A stretch of 64,000 nt of DNA from Metellina segmentata (GCA_947359465.1 OX375872.1:11912137-11976136), one strand, 5' to 3'. Shown: positions 22,706 through 33,426, counted from the stretch's first letter. Translations and numbers: made by a program. Notes: generated by a model from the sequence alone, not told the origin.

Positions 22706-23665
22706 TAAATTTTACGGGATTTTTTTTTACAGTGTATGATACAGTCAAAGTTTGGTTTCGGAAGTTTAAAGTTGGAAATTTTGACATTGAAGTAGAACCA
22801 CGTTTTGGCCGCCCTATTGAAGTTGATTGTGAGCAGTTAAAGCAAATCATTGATCAAGACAGAAATGTTTCAACACTAACTATTGCGTTAGAGCTTGACT
22901 TTTGCCAAAAAACAATAGTTAAATCTCTGAAACGCATAAATCAAACGTTTAAGGTCAACCGCTGGGGGCCTCACGAATTGACTGCTGAAGACATGCGCAA
23001 GAGAAAAGCGGCCTGCTTGGCTCTGCTCAGAGATCAAAGAAAAGAGAAAATTCTGGACATAACTGTGACCTGTGATGAAAAATGGGTGTACTACAACAAA
23101 ACAAGCCGTAAAGGAGGGTTGTCAGCACCTGGGAAATCAGCAGGCTTGGTTGCAAGACGAGCCCTAACTAACAAGAAGGTGCTTCTCTGTATCTGGTGGG
23201 ATTGTCGCGGAATTATCTACAAAGAGAACCTGAAAAACGGACCTACTATCAACAGTGCAATATACAACAACATGCTAATTAAAGTTCTGCAGCCCTTCGC
23301 GACAAACGAAAAACGAGTTCAGAAGGAAGGTGGTTCTCTTTCAGCAAGGTATCGCTCGGCCACATATAAGTACGATGACCGGCTGGACAAGCTGGAGTGG
23401 GATTTGATGCAACATCCACCATACAGCCCTGACATGGCCCCTTCGGAATCTGTTTTGATACCTACAGCTGTATCTTGAAGGCGCAATCTTCAATTCAAAT
23501 GAGGAGGTCGTAAATGAGTTCGATCTCTTTCTGAATTCGCGCACCCCAGACGATTCTAGATTTGAACGGAGATTACTATCCTCATTAGCTTTGCTGTTTT
23601 CGTATGTATTTATCATTTTAAAATAAATATTTTTTTTGGCGGAAAACTTTTTACTCAACCTGATA

Positions 23666-24640
23666 CAAAAAGGAAAGCATGATCATAAAAAAAATTATCC
23701 TTGAAAACTCCAGGAAAAGTTATAATTCCTATAGAATTATTCAGGGGGAAAAAACGTTCTAAAAATCTAAGTTTCATCTTAAAAAATGTATTCAAAGGAT
23801 CATTACAGCCATAAAGCAGGAAATAAAAATGAAAAAAAATATATTATTTAAAAAAAAAAAAAAACGAAATTTTTACAATCTTATTGAGATTGTTACTATA
23901 TCACGTCCAAAATTAAGTAATGGTCGACGCCGTCGCCATTTGATATCGATCGTTACACATACCCGGACACGTACCTAGCAATGGTATTAATATTGTGCCT
24001 GCTAAATTCATTTTATTTTTCGATAAAAAAAACTATTAATCTTATAAAAAGAGATTATGATTAATTTATTAATTTTTTTTATATTTTTTTATTATTTTTT
24101 ATTTTTTTATGTTTTGGGACATTGGTACTTTTTTAACGAAAATTATATCGGCAAAAAAAAACCGGCATATCGATCGTTACATAATTTGACATTGCATTTT
24201 TAAAAATAAGAAAAGTATGTTTACGACAAAGAAAATGAACAAAAACACATAAAATGCTTAAAAACGTATAAAAAGTTATTTTAAAGACAAATAAATGCAG
24301 TTTAAAGTACATACAATACATATTTTGCTTCAGATATTGAGCTATATCGATCATTACTCTTAGACATCGCGAAAGGATAGAATTACTGTAGTTTTGTTTC
24401 TTTGTTTATACTTCAAAATTTTAAAGTAATGATGCCATCTACTGATCAAAATAATAAACAAACTATCGTTATACTCTATTCATTTTTTTCTGCACTTCTG
24501 GAAAACACATTAGAATTTATTTTCTGGGTGATCTACTGATCAGTTAACATTTTAGATGTCAAAAGTCCGACATTTTTAACTAAAGAATTTAATTTTAAGG
24601 ATAGCTACACCAAACTGTTGTAATAATCAAAGCTTAAAGT
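23666..24640. other. AT-rich spacer with three ATCGATCGTTAC-like sites
   Basis: ATATCGATCGTTAC occurs near 23945 and 24171 and ATATCGATCATTAC near 24344. Poly-A and poly-T tracts are frequent. No coding sequence is supported. Confidence 0.4.
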
Positions 24641-24641
24641 T

Positions 24642-25515
24642 ATGAAATGTGTCTTGTTCCCACCTTTTGAGAATTACCCATGCACCATGGAGAATCAGAC
24701 AAATCGAAAAAACGTCAGTGGGCCAAGCAATATGACGACACAATGGAACGACAGACACCTCATCCGCATGGCGGGGACGGACCATACAGTGTCTTCTCGT
24801 GCGTTAGCACAACATTGGAACAAGTGTACAGGTGTGTCATTGTCTGCCCTCACGGTTCGTCGCAGCCTTCTGCGCCATGGCTACGTGCAGGATTCCCTTG
24901 ACGCTAAAACACCAACGCATCCGGCTATAATGGCACACCAACAAAGCCAATGGGGTGCTGATTGGCAACACGTCATCTTCTCAGATGAGCCCCGCTACAA
25001 TTTGGACCATAACTTTGGACGCGTACTCGTCAGACGCTGCCTCCTCCCGGAGTGTCGGTCGAACGCCTGGCGTTATGATCTGGGGAATTGAATATCATTT
25101 ATATTGAATATCATGGGCAATCCCACCAACTCCAAATTGCGGGGACCCTGAACACTGGGTGCTATATCTGGGATGTTGTGGAGCTCAAGGTCCTACTTCT
25201 CCTGCAACACATTCCCGGAGCTGTATTTCAGCAAGACAATGCCGGTCCACATGTTGCTCGGAATGTACAAGCCTTCTTCAGTGCACGACATGTTCCGCTT
25301 CTTCCATGGCCTGCACGTTTACCGGATATGTCGCACATTGAGCAAATCTGGGATTAAATCGGTCGGCGACTCACTCTTCGGGCAAAGATTAAGGCTGAAC
25401 TTTGCCATCAGATAGAGGTCATCTGGAATAGCATTCTTCTGCATGACATTCAAATTCTGTATGAATCTGAACGATTTAATGTCATGACGTGTACATGCTC
25501 TCATCGCTGAGCGTG
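24642..25515 (+). pseudogene. Tc1-like transposase pseudogene (DD34E type)
   Basis: Frame one (24642-25091) encodes QWNDRHLIRMAGTDHTVSSR, SALTVRRSLLRHGYVQDSL and DWQHVIFSDEPRYNLDHNFG with the first catalytic Asp in FSDE. Frame two (25088-25357) has GAVFQQDNAGPHVARNVQAF with the second Asp, LPWPARLPDMSHIEQIWD with the final Glu (IEQIWD), and a stop at 25357. A VIWN-like tail continues in yet another frame to about 25515. The first of the two helix-turn-helix motifs is missing or unrecognisable. At least two frameshifts separate the blocks. Order and spacing match Tc1 enzymes, which excise and insert at TA. I found no clear inverted ends, so element boundaries are not given. Confidence 0.85.
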
Positions 25516-26300
25516 ACGGCTGCACAAGATATGGATTTTCGGCATTATTTTTGTTTTATTGCTCTGTGAATTTGATCGCTTATTTATAAACCACTATTTA
25601 CTATTAATTTCATTTATTTCTGAAGATTCTTCCATAGTGTTGCAATTTTCACATATAGTAGTGTTTCAATGCAAAGTTAGGGTTGTGTTTAGTATAACAC
25701 ATCACAGAATGTGAGGACAAAATAACTATTCAAATAAAATAAAACCTCCCTAATTAAATTGCAAAAAAAAATTAAGTTTAATTCAAACTTTTTTCAGATA
25801 ATCCTGAAGGAGTTTAAATTCAGTAATGTTTACACACCCATTTCGACAGTATTTTTTTCAACTCAAAAGATAATTTCTTGCACAGATTACAGATCTCGAA
25901 TTTCGAAATCTGTAATCTTCTTTTCCCAACCCCACAGGGATCCCATGATTCCTAATACATTTTGTTGGAATAGTGACTTTATTTTCTTCAACGGTGTGGC
26001 GTTCAAACACTTTCTTTTACATTGTCTCGCAATACATTGAATTCACTTGACTATCCGTCTTTAGCTACACAATATCCTAAAAATGACCAATCGTATAGAA
26101 TTTTTAATATCTTATCGATTGCGGAGTTATAAAAAATATGTGTGCAACATTTTTGTGTTGCATTTTTTTATTATATTTTATGAAATCTTTTTAACTCGCT
26201 CAATAACAGCTGTCGCTACGTTGTTCTGGGAGTTATTAATGCTTGAACCTTATTGCTAACCTAATTGTTAACCTTTGAATGTCAGGAGAGAAACGGCACA
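25516..26300. other. No gene supported
   Basis: AT-rich. A near-perfect inverted repeat TTACAGATCTCGAATTTCGAAATCTGTAA lies near 25885-25915 (inverted halves TTACAGAT and ATCTGTAA around TTTCGAAA-type centre). A 93-codon frame here shows no motif. Confidence 0.4.
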
Positions 26301-26307
26301 CTTTTAA

Positions 26308-26513
26308 CCCTCCAAGTGCTTACGTCGATATATCTCGTCCATCAAGATTCAAGTAATTTCGAAAATGGCGAAACATTTCTTCAAGATATTGCCGATTCTT
26401 TCATTCTTTTATGAGATCTGGAGGGTTTTTTCTAATGACGAGATATCTCATCCATCTACATCTCGGCAGTTTTGCTAATAGCCAGATATACCTCGTCGAT
26501 ACAACTAGAAGGG
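26308..26513 (+). mobile_element. TTAA-flanked palindrome MITE, reference copy
   Basis: A 206 bp unit lies between TTAA at 26304-26307 and TTAA at 26514-26517. It starts CCCTCCAAGTGCTTACGTCG and ends CTCGTCGATACAACTAGAAG before GG, giving inverted ends CCCTYC plus a GTYG-type stretch. Inside are three palindromic blocks related to GACGAGATATCTCGTC. It has no coding content. The flanks and CCCT ends suggest mobilisation by a piggyBac-type enzyme. Confidence 0.7.
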
Positions 26514-26559
26514 TTAAACTATAACGTCATATTTTCTCACTTTTCTGTTTTTCATAACT

Positions 26560-27640
26560 ACAACGTATTTAATATGTTCAGACGTTTTCTGTAAAGGCAT
26601 ATTCGAAAGTTGTGGTTATTTATCATGTATTTTCTAACTTTATGCATAGAATAAAGATTTAGATGTATATTCAATTTCAAAAAAAGTTTTTATTTTCCTT
26701 TCTTAAAGATTACTAACAAATTTTAAACTATTGCTATTTCTCAGTTTTCTCCTAAAACTTTCTCAGTTAAAATCCTAAAACTTTATTGTAAATAATTCAA
26801 ATATTTGAAATTTGTTCTGGTTTTTATGGAGAGTTTGCTAACTGTATCCACACACACACACACACACACACATGGAATAAGGATTTAGTAGGATAGTTGA
26901 TTAAAAACAATTGCTATCATCTCTCTAAAAAAATAGCTAACAACTTTTAAAATAAAATATCATTGTATCTCAGTTTTCTATTTTTTTATGACTTTCTTAA
27001 AACTTTTTTTGTAAATAATATAATTTAAAATTTTGCTGTGGTTGTTTTTAGGTGCACTTGATAACTTTATACATGGAATAAGGATTTAAAAGGACTATTA
27101 ATTTTGAAAAAAATTAACTATCTTGCTAAAAAGTACTAACAACTTTCAATCTATAGAGTCATATTTCTAAGTTTAATGATTGTTATGACGATAGCGTATT
27201 TAAAATGCTAAGGTGTGTTTTTGAAAATAATATTCATACTTGAAATTTTCTGTGGATGTTTATTATGTTGGATTGCTATATGCATGGAATAAAAATTTAA
27301 AAGGATAGTTAATTTTTTTAAATTGATAATATCACTTATGATTGTAAATGGAGTTTTCTGTATTACAAAGTATAAAAAAGGAATGAATACTGAAAGAGTA
27401 AAATAATGCATTTTGAAGTTATTTTTTACAGTCATTTATATAGATTTATATGGAAAGATTAAACATTAAAGTTCTATTTAACAAGCTATTTTTCCACTCT
27501 CATGTTAATTGATATTGCTGTACAACGTTTTAAATAAATGATGAATATTGACAGAGTAAAACATTAAAACATCATTTTGAGTAATCTCTACAATAGGTGA
27601 GAATTCTGTAAGTTATTAAATTCTAACTCAATTTGTTATT
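26560..27640. repeat. Degenerate tandem array, unit about 200-250 bp, with a CA microsatellite
   Basis: CATGGAATAARGATTTA is repeated near 26645, 26872, 27073 and 27284, each followed by GGATAGTTRATT and ACAACTTTTAAA-type words. A (CA)n run occupies about 26850-26872. No coding function. Confidence 0.65.
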
Positions 27641-28909
27641 TGAATATTAGCAAAGAAAAGTTCTCAGAAAATCGAGTAAAATTTAGACTGTTTAAAATTA
27701 TTTAGAACATAAAATCTATAGGTTAAAGGAAATATCGGTGTTTTTACCCATTATTAAAAACCTTAATTTTTTATTCAACTTCAAAGCATTTTAGAAAATT
27801 TAGAAATAGATATAAGAGAGATATTCTATCTAAAGCAATATAGAGAAGAGTGTTTTATTGTTTTGGTAACTTTTCAGAAGTTTTGGCGTAATTAACTTGT
27901 TATGATATACAAAAGCAAAAAAATTAGCCACTCGCTTATATAAAAACCTATCTCCAAACAACATCAAACAGTGAGAAATGAAACCAGCTCCTAAAACATT
28001 ACAAAAATATCCTCTCAGGTAGCTTGTTTTTGTTTACATTGAAAATCCCTTACACCCAATTTTATTGATTAGGGCAGAATACGTTCAACAATAAAAATAG
28101 TTTTGCATGAACTGCGTTTAATGGCAAAAAAAATCCTAGAAGAATTAAATGAATCTAATTGTTATTCAATTAGAAAACGTAATTGAATGCACATTTGGGT
28201 TCTCAAACAAAAATAGTTGGAGATAACTTTTTTGTTTCACGAGTTTAGCTCTACGAACTGATGACTGGGTTATTATACAAAATTCCGATGCTGCTAAAAA
28301 TGAATTACAGAAAACACTTGAATGATTTTAATCACTAATCGAATCACCTCATGCAATACTTTCTGGATGATTTAATTATATAATTAAAAAATGCTTGAGA
28401 TAAAGGGAAGATAAATAATTAATGCATTTGGGATTTATACGTTACGAAAATTTATGCATTGTAAACGAAAATTACTCAAATATTGTAAAAGCTGTATACT
28501 TCAAAGTTTAATTATTCTTCTCTTCTTAAATGTGTTTTCATATGACGAAAAAAACTTTGTTTCCAAACAAGAAAATATTCAAATGTTGGAACTATTGAAT
28601 TTAAAACTTTTCAAATGGATCTCGCACTCAAATGAAATACAAGCGCAGATCAAACTATTAGCGCGTTCAAAGAGATCTCTTGGCGTGTTGACAGTCTACC
28701 CTCCCAACCCTTTCGTGGCATGTTGCTTACTGCGCATCCACTGATAACACTTTGCTTCCTTCGAAAACGAAGAAGGGTTGGGTCGATTCCTTCTAAGAGC
28801 GCAACTGCGCTGTGATTTAATAATCAGTTTTTCGTAAGTCGTACAACTGTAAATAAATTGTGTTCGTTTTAACCCCGTGTATAAACACTCTACTCTACTC
28901 CCCACCCTA
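27641..28909. other. No gene supported
   Basis: AT-rich unique DNA. A 96-codon frame at 28454-28744 and an antisense frame at 28696-28968 show no family motif and the latter runs into the adjacent Helitron-like end, so neither is called. Confidence 0.4.
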
Positions 28910-29795
28910 TCTATATAAATAAGAATGGAGTGTTTGTTTGTAGATTCAATATTTTCGACCCATTTCAAGTTTTCTATCCGTTTTGGACCCTTCTGATGAC
29001 AAATCCGCCTTTTTCACGTTTGGTGTCTGTCTGTCTGTCTGTATGTTGTGCCCTATACACGTCCACGCGATTTAAGATATTTTCATGGAAATTTGCATAC
29101 AGTGAGCACTTATCTTCATTTAGTGAGTGGCATTGGTTGCGAAAGTCTGTCTGTCCGTCTTTCTGTTCTATGCTCGATTTTGTGTTTGTGTAGACATCAC
29201 ATGAATTGTATTCCAGATATTTGATTACAATGTGTTTTATGTTATACATTATTTATTAGTTTAGTGAATGCAATATTAAACATTTTTTTTATTGTTATAT
29301 TTATAAGAGTTTCATGCTAAAACACCTCAGTAAGTATACTTAAATCAGCCACAATTTGATAGTTTTCGAAAAATTGGAATGTAGTTTGAGTATTACGATT
29401 ACTTTCATTTGCTTTACCAGTAATGCTGAAAACCAATTATTTTTCAAAAAAAAATTTTATGGTGAAATTTTAGCTCTGATACTTTATTTATTTCGAGTCT
29501 TATTTTTATTCTTTGCGCAATGAAAACGATTTCCGAATATTTGGGACAGACGATATTTTTCAATGAAACGAGAATGAACAAGATCGCGCGAGCAGTGATA
29601 TTTTTTCTGGTTCTTTCGCTCTGAATTAATTTCAAATTTCTAAATTTTGTACACTTTTAGTTGTAAGTTGTGGCAACTGTGCGAGATTAAGAGATAAAAT
29701 TGAATCACAAATTAATATCTTTAGAACAATTTTTTGCGACATCTTTTATTTTGTTTTATTTCGCTGTTTCCTGTTTTAAATATTTATTATTTTAA

Positions 29796-31490
29796 CTAGC
29801 AAAATAACCGACCTTACTCGGTTTGAATTGGTTTACTCTAGATTGAAGAGATAATCAAATTATACAATGACTTACGTTTTTTTGTAGAATAAAAATTTAT
29901 TTTAACATCTTTCGCCATCTTTATATTTTCTACAACTTACTTTGGATACAAATCCTACACATGCATATCCATTCATGTAATACATTTCACATACATCTTA
30001 AAATTGCTGTATGACAAAGCTACAAAATGACGAAAGGTGATACTAAGGTTACTACTATAAAAGACGATTTATAGGAAGATTTGGAATTCCCTTTCTTAAG
30101 TTCTTTTCATGTTCAACTCAATTAATTAAAATTACGATTTACGGCGAGTGCTCTCGCACTCATAGTCAACAAAACAATATTTTTTTACTTGTGGCATTCT
30201 CGCCTCCGGTATGCGACATTGTGAAATTTTGCAATCTTCTCCTGTCATTATTACAACAAATTTTTTAATTTTGGAAAAAGTTCCAGTTTGGATTAATAAA
30301 CATTATTATTCTTTCAATAACGGCATTATTCTTTAAATAACGGCATTATTCTTTAAAATAACGGCATTATTCTTTAAATAACGGCATTATTCTTTAAATA
30401 ACGGCATTATTCTTTAAATAACGGCATTATTCTTTAAATAACGGCATTACTCTTTCAATAATGGCATAACTACACTTAAAATTTACTGAAAATTTATACT
30501 GACTTACCTAACATTTTTAAGTCTAATAATTTGTGGTGCTGTTGCGTGTGATGAGAAGGAAAACACATTTATTAAAATAATAAATATTTAAAACTGGAAA
30601 CAGCGAAATAAAACAAAATAAAAGATGTCGCAAAAAATTGTTCTAAAGATATTAATTTGTGATTCAATTTTATCTCTTGATCTCGCACAGTTGCCACAAC
30701 TTACAACTAAAAGTGTACAAAATTTAGAAATGTGAAATTAATTCAGAGCGAACGAACCAGAAAAAATATCACTGCTCGCGCGATCTTGTTCATTCTCATT
30801 TCATTGAAAAATATCGTCTGTCCCAGATATTCGGAAATCGTTTTCATTGCGGAAAGAATAAAAATAAGACTCGAAATAAATGAAGTATCAGAGATGAAAT
30901 TCCATAAAAAAAAATAATTTTTTGAAGAATAATTACTTTTTCAGCAGTACTGGTAAAGCAATCGAAGTAATCGTAATATTCAATAGACATTCCAATTTTT
31001 CCAAAACTACCAAATTATGGTTGATTTAAGTATACTTACTCAGGTGTTTTAGCATGAAACTCAACTAAATATAACAATAAAGAAATGTTTAATATTGCGT
31101 TCACTAAACTAATAGATAATGTATAAAATAAAATACAATGCAATCAAATATCTGGAATACAATTCATGTGATGTGTACACAAACACACAAACACAAAATC
31201 GAGCATAGAACAGAAAGACGGACAGGCAGACTTTCGCAACCAATACCACTCACTAAATGAAGATAAGTACTCACTGTATGCAAATTTTCATGAAAATATC
31301 TTAAACCGCGTGGACGTGTATAGGGCACAACATACAGACAGACAGACAGACAGACGGACAGACAGACAGACAGACACCAAACGAAAAAAAGGCGGATTCG
31401 GCATCAGAAGGGTTCAAAACGGATAGAAAACTTGAAATGGGTCGAAAATATTGAATGTACAAACAAACACTCCATTCTTATTTATATAGA
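29796..31490 (-). mobile_element. Helitron-like element, inner inverted copy
   Basis: A 1695 bp complete copy of the outer element in reverse orientation: TCTATATAAATAAG starts at 31490 and the CTAG end is at 29796-29799. Outside flanks on its own strand are A before TC and T after CTAG. Its uninterrupted internal junction TTTTAATAAATGTGTTTTCC shows what the outer copy looked like before being split, apart from four bases. The two copies are very similar by eye, so both transpositions were recent compared with other repeats here. It includes a GACA/GACG run near 31335-31375 and a 20 bp minisatellite at 30300-30470. Confidence 0.7.
30300..30470. repeat. 20 bp minisatellite CGGCATTATTCTTTAAATAA
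   Basis: About seven exact or near-exact units lie inside the inner Helitron-like copy. The outer copy has about six units of the inverted sequence at 31595-31735, so unit number differs between the two. Confidence 0.9.
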
Positions 31491-31594
31491 TGTGTTTTCC
31501 TTCTCATCACACGCAACAGCACCACAAAGTATTATAATTAAAAATGTTAGGTAAGTCTGTATAAATTTTCAGTAAATTTTAAGTGTAGTTATGC

Positions 31595-31735
31595 CATTAT
31601 TGAAAGAATAATGCCGTTATTTAAAGAATAATGCCGTTATTTAAAGAATAATGCCGTTATTTAAAGAATAATGCCGTTATTTAAAGAATAATGCTGTTAT
31701 TTAAAGAATAATGCCGTTATTGAAAGAATAATAAT
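31595..31735. repeat. 20 bp minisatellite, outer-copy version
   Basis: About six units of TTAAAGAATAATGCCGTTAT, the reverse complement of the array at 30300-30470, with one CTGTTAT variant. Confidence 0.9.
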
Positions 31736-32326
31736 GTTTAAAAATCCAAACTAGAACTTTTTCCAACATTAAAAAATTCGTTGTAATAATGACAGGAGAA
31801 GATTGCAAAATTTCACAATGTCGCATACCAGAGGTAAGAGTGCCACAAGTAAAAAAATTTTGTTTTGTTGACTATGAGTGCGAGAGCACTAGCCGTAAAT
31901 CGAAATTTTTATTTGAGTTGAATATGAAAAGAACTTAAGAAAGGGAATTCCAAATCTTCCTATAAATCGTCTTTTATAGTAGTAACCTTAGTATCACCTT
32001 TCGTCATTTTGTAGCTTTGTCATACAGCAATTGCGCGATGTATGTGAAATGTATTACATGAATGGATATGCATGTGTAGGATTTGTGTCCAAAGTAAGTT
32101 GTAGAAAATATAAAGATGGCGAAAGGTGTTAAAATAAATTTTTATTCTACAAAAAACGTAAGTCATTATATATTTTGATTATCTCTTCAATCTAGAGTAA
32201 ACCAATTCAAACCGAGTAAGGTCGGGTATTTTGCTAGTTTATAATAAGTGCAAGAATTAATTGCAAGAACTGTTATTTAAAAAAAATTATCTTTTCATAT
32301 CATATTACCATTTAGTGAGTTATCAC

Positions 32327-33346
32327 TAGGGCAACTTTTTTGTTGCAGTAAAAATGGGAAAAGTTGCATTTATCATTCCCTGAAGTTGCATTTATTTTTG
32401 ATACACTAAATTTTAAAATAAATTATTCGTAAAAAATGAAAAAGTTAAAAATATATTGACAATTTTAGTAGTGTACAACAGTATTATAATTAGGACAACT
32501 TTTTTGTTGCAGTAAAAATGGGAAAATCATTCTCTAATGTTTCATTTATGGAGAAAAAAAAAGTTGTATTTATATTTGATACACTGAATTCTAAAATAAA
32601 TTATTCGTAAAAAATGAAAAAATTCAAAATATATTGACAATTTTAGTTGTGTACAACAGTATTATATTACATTCTTAAATACAGAAAAACGTTGAATGGT
32701 CGGTCCTTGGTCAGTAATTACTTTAACATTGAAAAACTGCCCCAGCCGCAGTCATGTGCTGTATCGGATAGAGAAGCGTAAAATCCTTTTGTTCAACATT
32801 CAGAGATTTTAAAACGTCATCTACAAGGCGAACAGCATATTGATGATTGACACTCACCTCGCAAACTCTGCAGTCGATTACGCAAGTTTCCTCTGGATTA
32901 TCAAGAGAGTGTCAACATTTGTGTTAAAAGTACTTGCCATTTATTTCACTTTCGTCTGTTAGGACGAACACTTTCTTTCCATGAACTTCTTGTTTGATAC
33001 ACAATACTTCGGCGTTCGCAAGATCAGACACACGTGATCGAAGGGTTGGTTCAGAGAGCAAAAAGTGAAATAGTAATTTCATATTAATTAAAAATAAGGG
33101 ATTGATCCCGGACCGTCGTCAATAGCCTGTTGTGTTGCTCTATAGTACGACGTTAACTAATAAATACCAATTACCATATTAATTAATTTTAAGCTAAACT
33201 TTAAAAAGTTGCAGGTAGTTGCATTTATGTTGCGGTTATAACTAACTTACAATACACCCCATTTAGGATTAATTTTGGTTTTAGTACTTAACATGCAGCG
33301 TAGAACGTGTGAAAAAAAGTTGCATTTGTTGCAAAAAGTTGCCCTA
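32327..33346 (-). mobile_element. hAT-like element, copy 1
   Basis: Inverted ends TAGGGCAACTTTTT lie at 32327 and, inverted, at 33333-33346. Flanks GTTATCAC and GTATCACT look like an 8 bp duplication with one base lost on the right. The minus strand between about 33060 and 32700 encodes, in pieces, NAEVLCIKQEVHGKKVFVLT, DESEINGKYF, DNPEETCVIDCRVCEVSVNH and VDDVLKSLNVEQKDFTLL, resembling the start of a hAT catalytic domain (DE-x-NGR, then V.VLIGTL). Stops and frameshifts disable it. A SINE piece sits inside at 33091-33174. Compared with 43987-44790 this copy has a duplicated left terminal segment (near 32485). Confidence 0.65.
33091..33174 (+). mobile_element. 5'-truncated SINE inserted in hAT copy 1
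   Basis: Carries the 3' part of the SINE family (GGGATTGATCCCGGACCGTC, AATAGCCTGTTGTGTTGCTC, CGACGTTAACTAATAAATAC). An 11 bp direct repeat CATATTAATTA at 33080-33090 and 33175-33185 is its target duplication. The second hAT copy lacks the insertion at the matching position, confirming it. 5' truncation plus target duplication is typical of LINE-driven retroposition. Confidence 0.85.
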
Positions 33347-33347
33347 G

Positions 33348-33426
33348 TATCACTCCTGGTGATGGTTTCGACAAGATATCGCGTCATTAGTAGAAAACTG
33401 ACCTCTCGTCGAAACCACTTGGAGGG
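33348..33426 (-). mobile_element. Palindrome MITE, short copy next to hAT copy 1
   Basis: On the minus strand it starts CCTCCAAGTGGTTTCGACGA after TTAA (33427-33430) and ends CATCACCAGGAGTG. Only about 80 bp remain, so it has an internal deletion. The hAT element at 32327-33346 inserted into its last bases: the sequence outside the hAT left end (GTTATCAC) continues the MITE end. Confidence 0.6.

Larger units (their letters stand above)
16246..22734 (+). mobile_element. CACTG-ended DNA transposon, 6.5 kb, inserted in mariner
   Basis: Starts CACTGCAAAAATTATCCGT and ends with the inverted ACGGGATTTTTTTTTACAGTG-type terminus; flanking TA at 16244-16245 and 22735-22736 is the target duplication. 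Removing it with one TA restores the mariner frame through ASYDTVKVWF. Both ends carry many short CCGT and ACGG words, and the right end holds tandem subterminal repeats at about 22310-22700. CACT-type ends with subterminal repeats recall CMC/EnSpm-type elements, which would also fit a short 2-3 bp duplication, but no complete transposase is present on it, so the class is inferred. The element itself was hit later by two further transposons. Confidence 0.75.
16127..23626 (+). pseudogene. Mariner transposase, split and decayed
   Basis: Part one (16127-16245) encodes VELSRQQIRPIMYYEIRNKY and continues to SATECH with two in-frame stops and GTG where Met is expected. Part two (from 22737) carries DTVKVWFRKFKVGNF, GRPIEVDCEQLKQIIDQDRN, the linker WGPHELT (usually WVPHELT), the first catalytic Asp in TCDEKWVYY, PPYSPDMAPSES with the third acidic residue, and a C-terminal YLEGAIFNSNEEVVNEF. 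The second catalytic region is off-frame and reads QQGIARPH in place of the usual QQDNARPH, so that Asp is lost. A further frameshift near 23450 precedes the C-terminus, which stops at 23624-23626. Known mariner transposases are about 345 residues; this copy covers nearly all of that but is inactive. Confidence 0.9.
15945..23663 (+). mobile_element. Mariner element split by a 6.5 kb insertion
   Basis: Perfect 21 bp inverted ends (TCAGGTTGAGTAAAAAGTTT plus T) lie at 15945-15965 and 23643-23663, flanked by TA at 15943-15944 and 23664-23665. Excluding the insertion 16246-22734, the element is 1228 bp, the normal mariner size. The two halves of its transposase lie on either side of the insertion and join in frame over a shared TA. 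It is the outermost and therefore the oldest layer of the nest. Confidence 0.9.
28910..32237 (+). mobile_element. Helitron-like element, outer copy
   Basis: Begins TCTATATAAATAAGAATGGA right after an A at 28909 and ends GTCGGGTATTTTGCTAG right before a T at 32238. A short hairpin CCGA-GTAAGG-TCGG precedes the CTAG. TC start, 3' hairpin, CTAG end and insertion between A and T without duplication are Helitron hallmarks. Its own length is about 1633 bp (28910-29795 and 31491-32237); the middle is a second copy. It contains a TGTC run near 29025 and a 20 bp minisatellite near 31595-31735. No Rep/helicase is encoded, so it is non-autonomous. Confidence 0.7.

Noticed and set aside
29444..29635. 62-codon frame (MKLIQSERTRKN...) conserved in both Helitron copies
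   Set aside because: It is the same DNA in two recent copies, so conservation is expected. The frame has no known domain and Helitron proteins are much larger.
30300..31735. CRISPR-like array of 20 bp repeats
   Set aside because: Units abut without unique spacers and lie inside a eukaryotic mobile element; it is a minisatellite.
28910..32237. Assembly artefact causing the inverted duplication
   Set aside because: The arms differ at many scattered positions and in minisatellite length, and both copies end precisely at TC and CTAG, so a biological nested insertion is the better explanation. Long reads would settle it.
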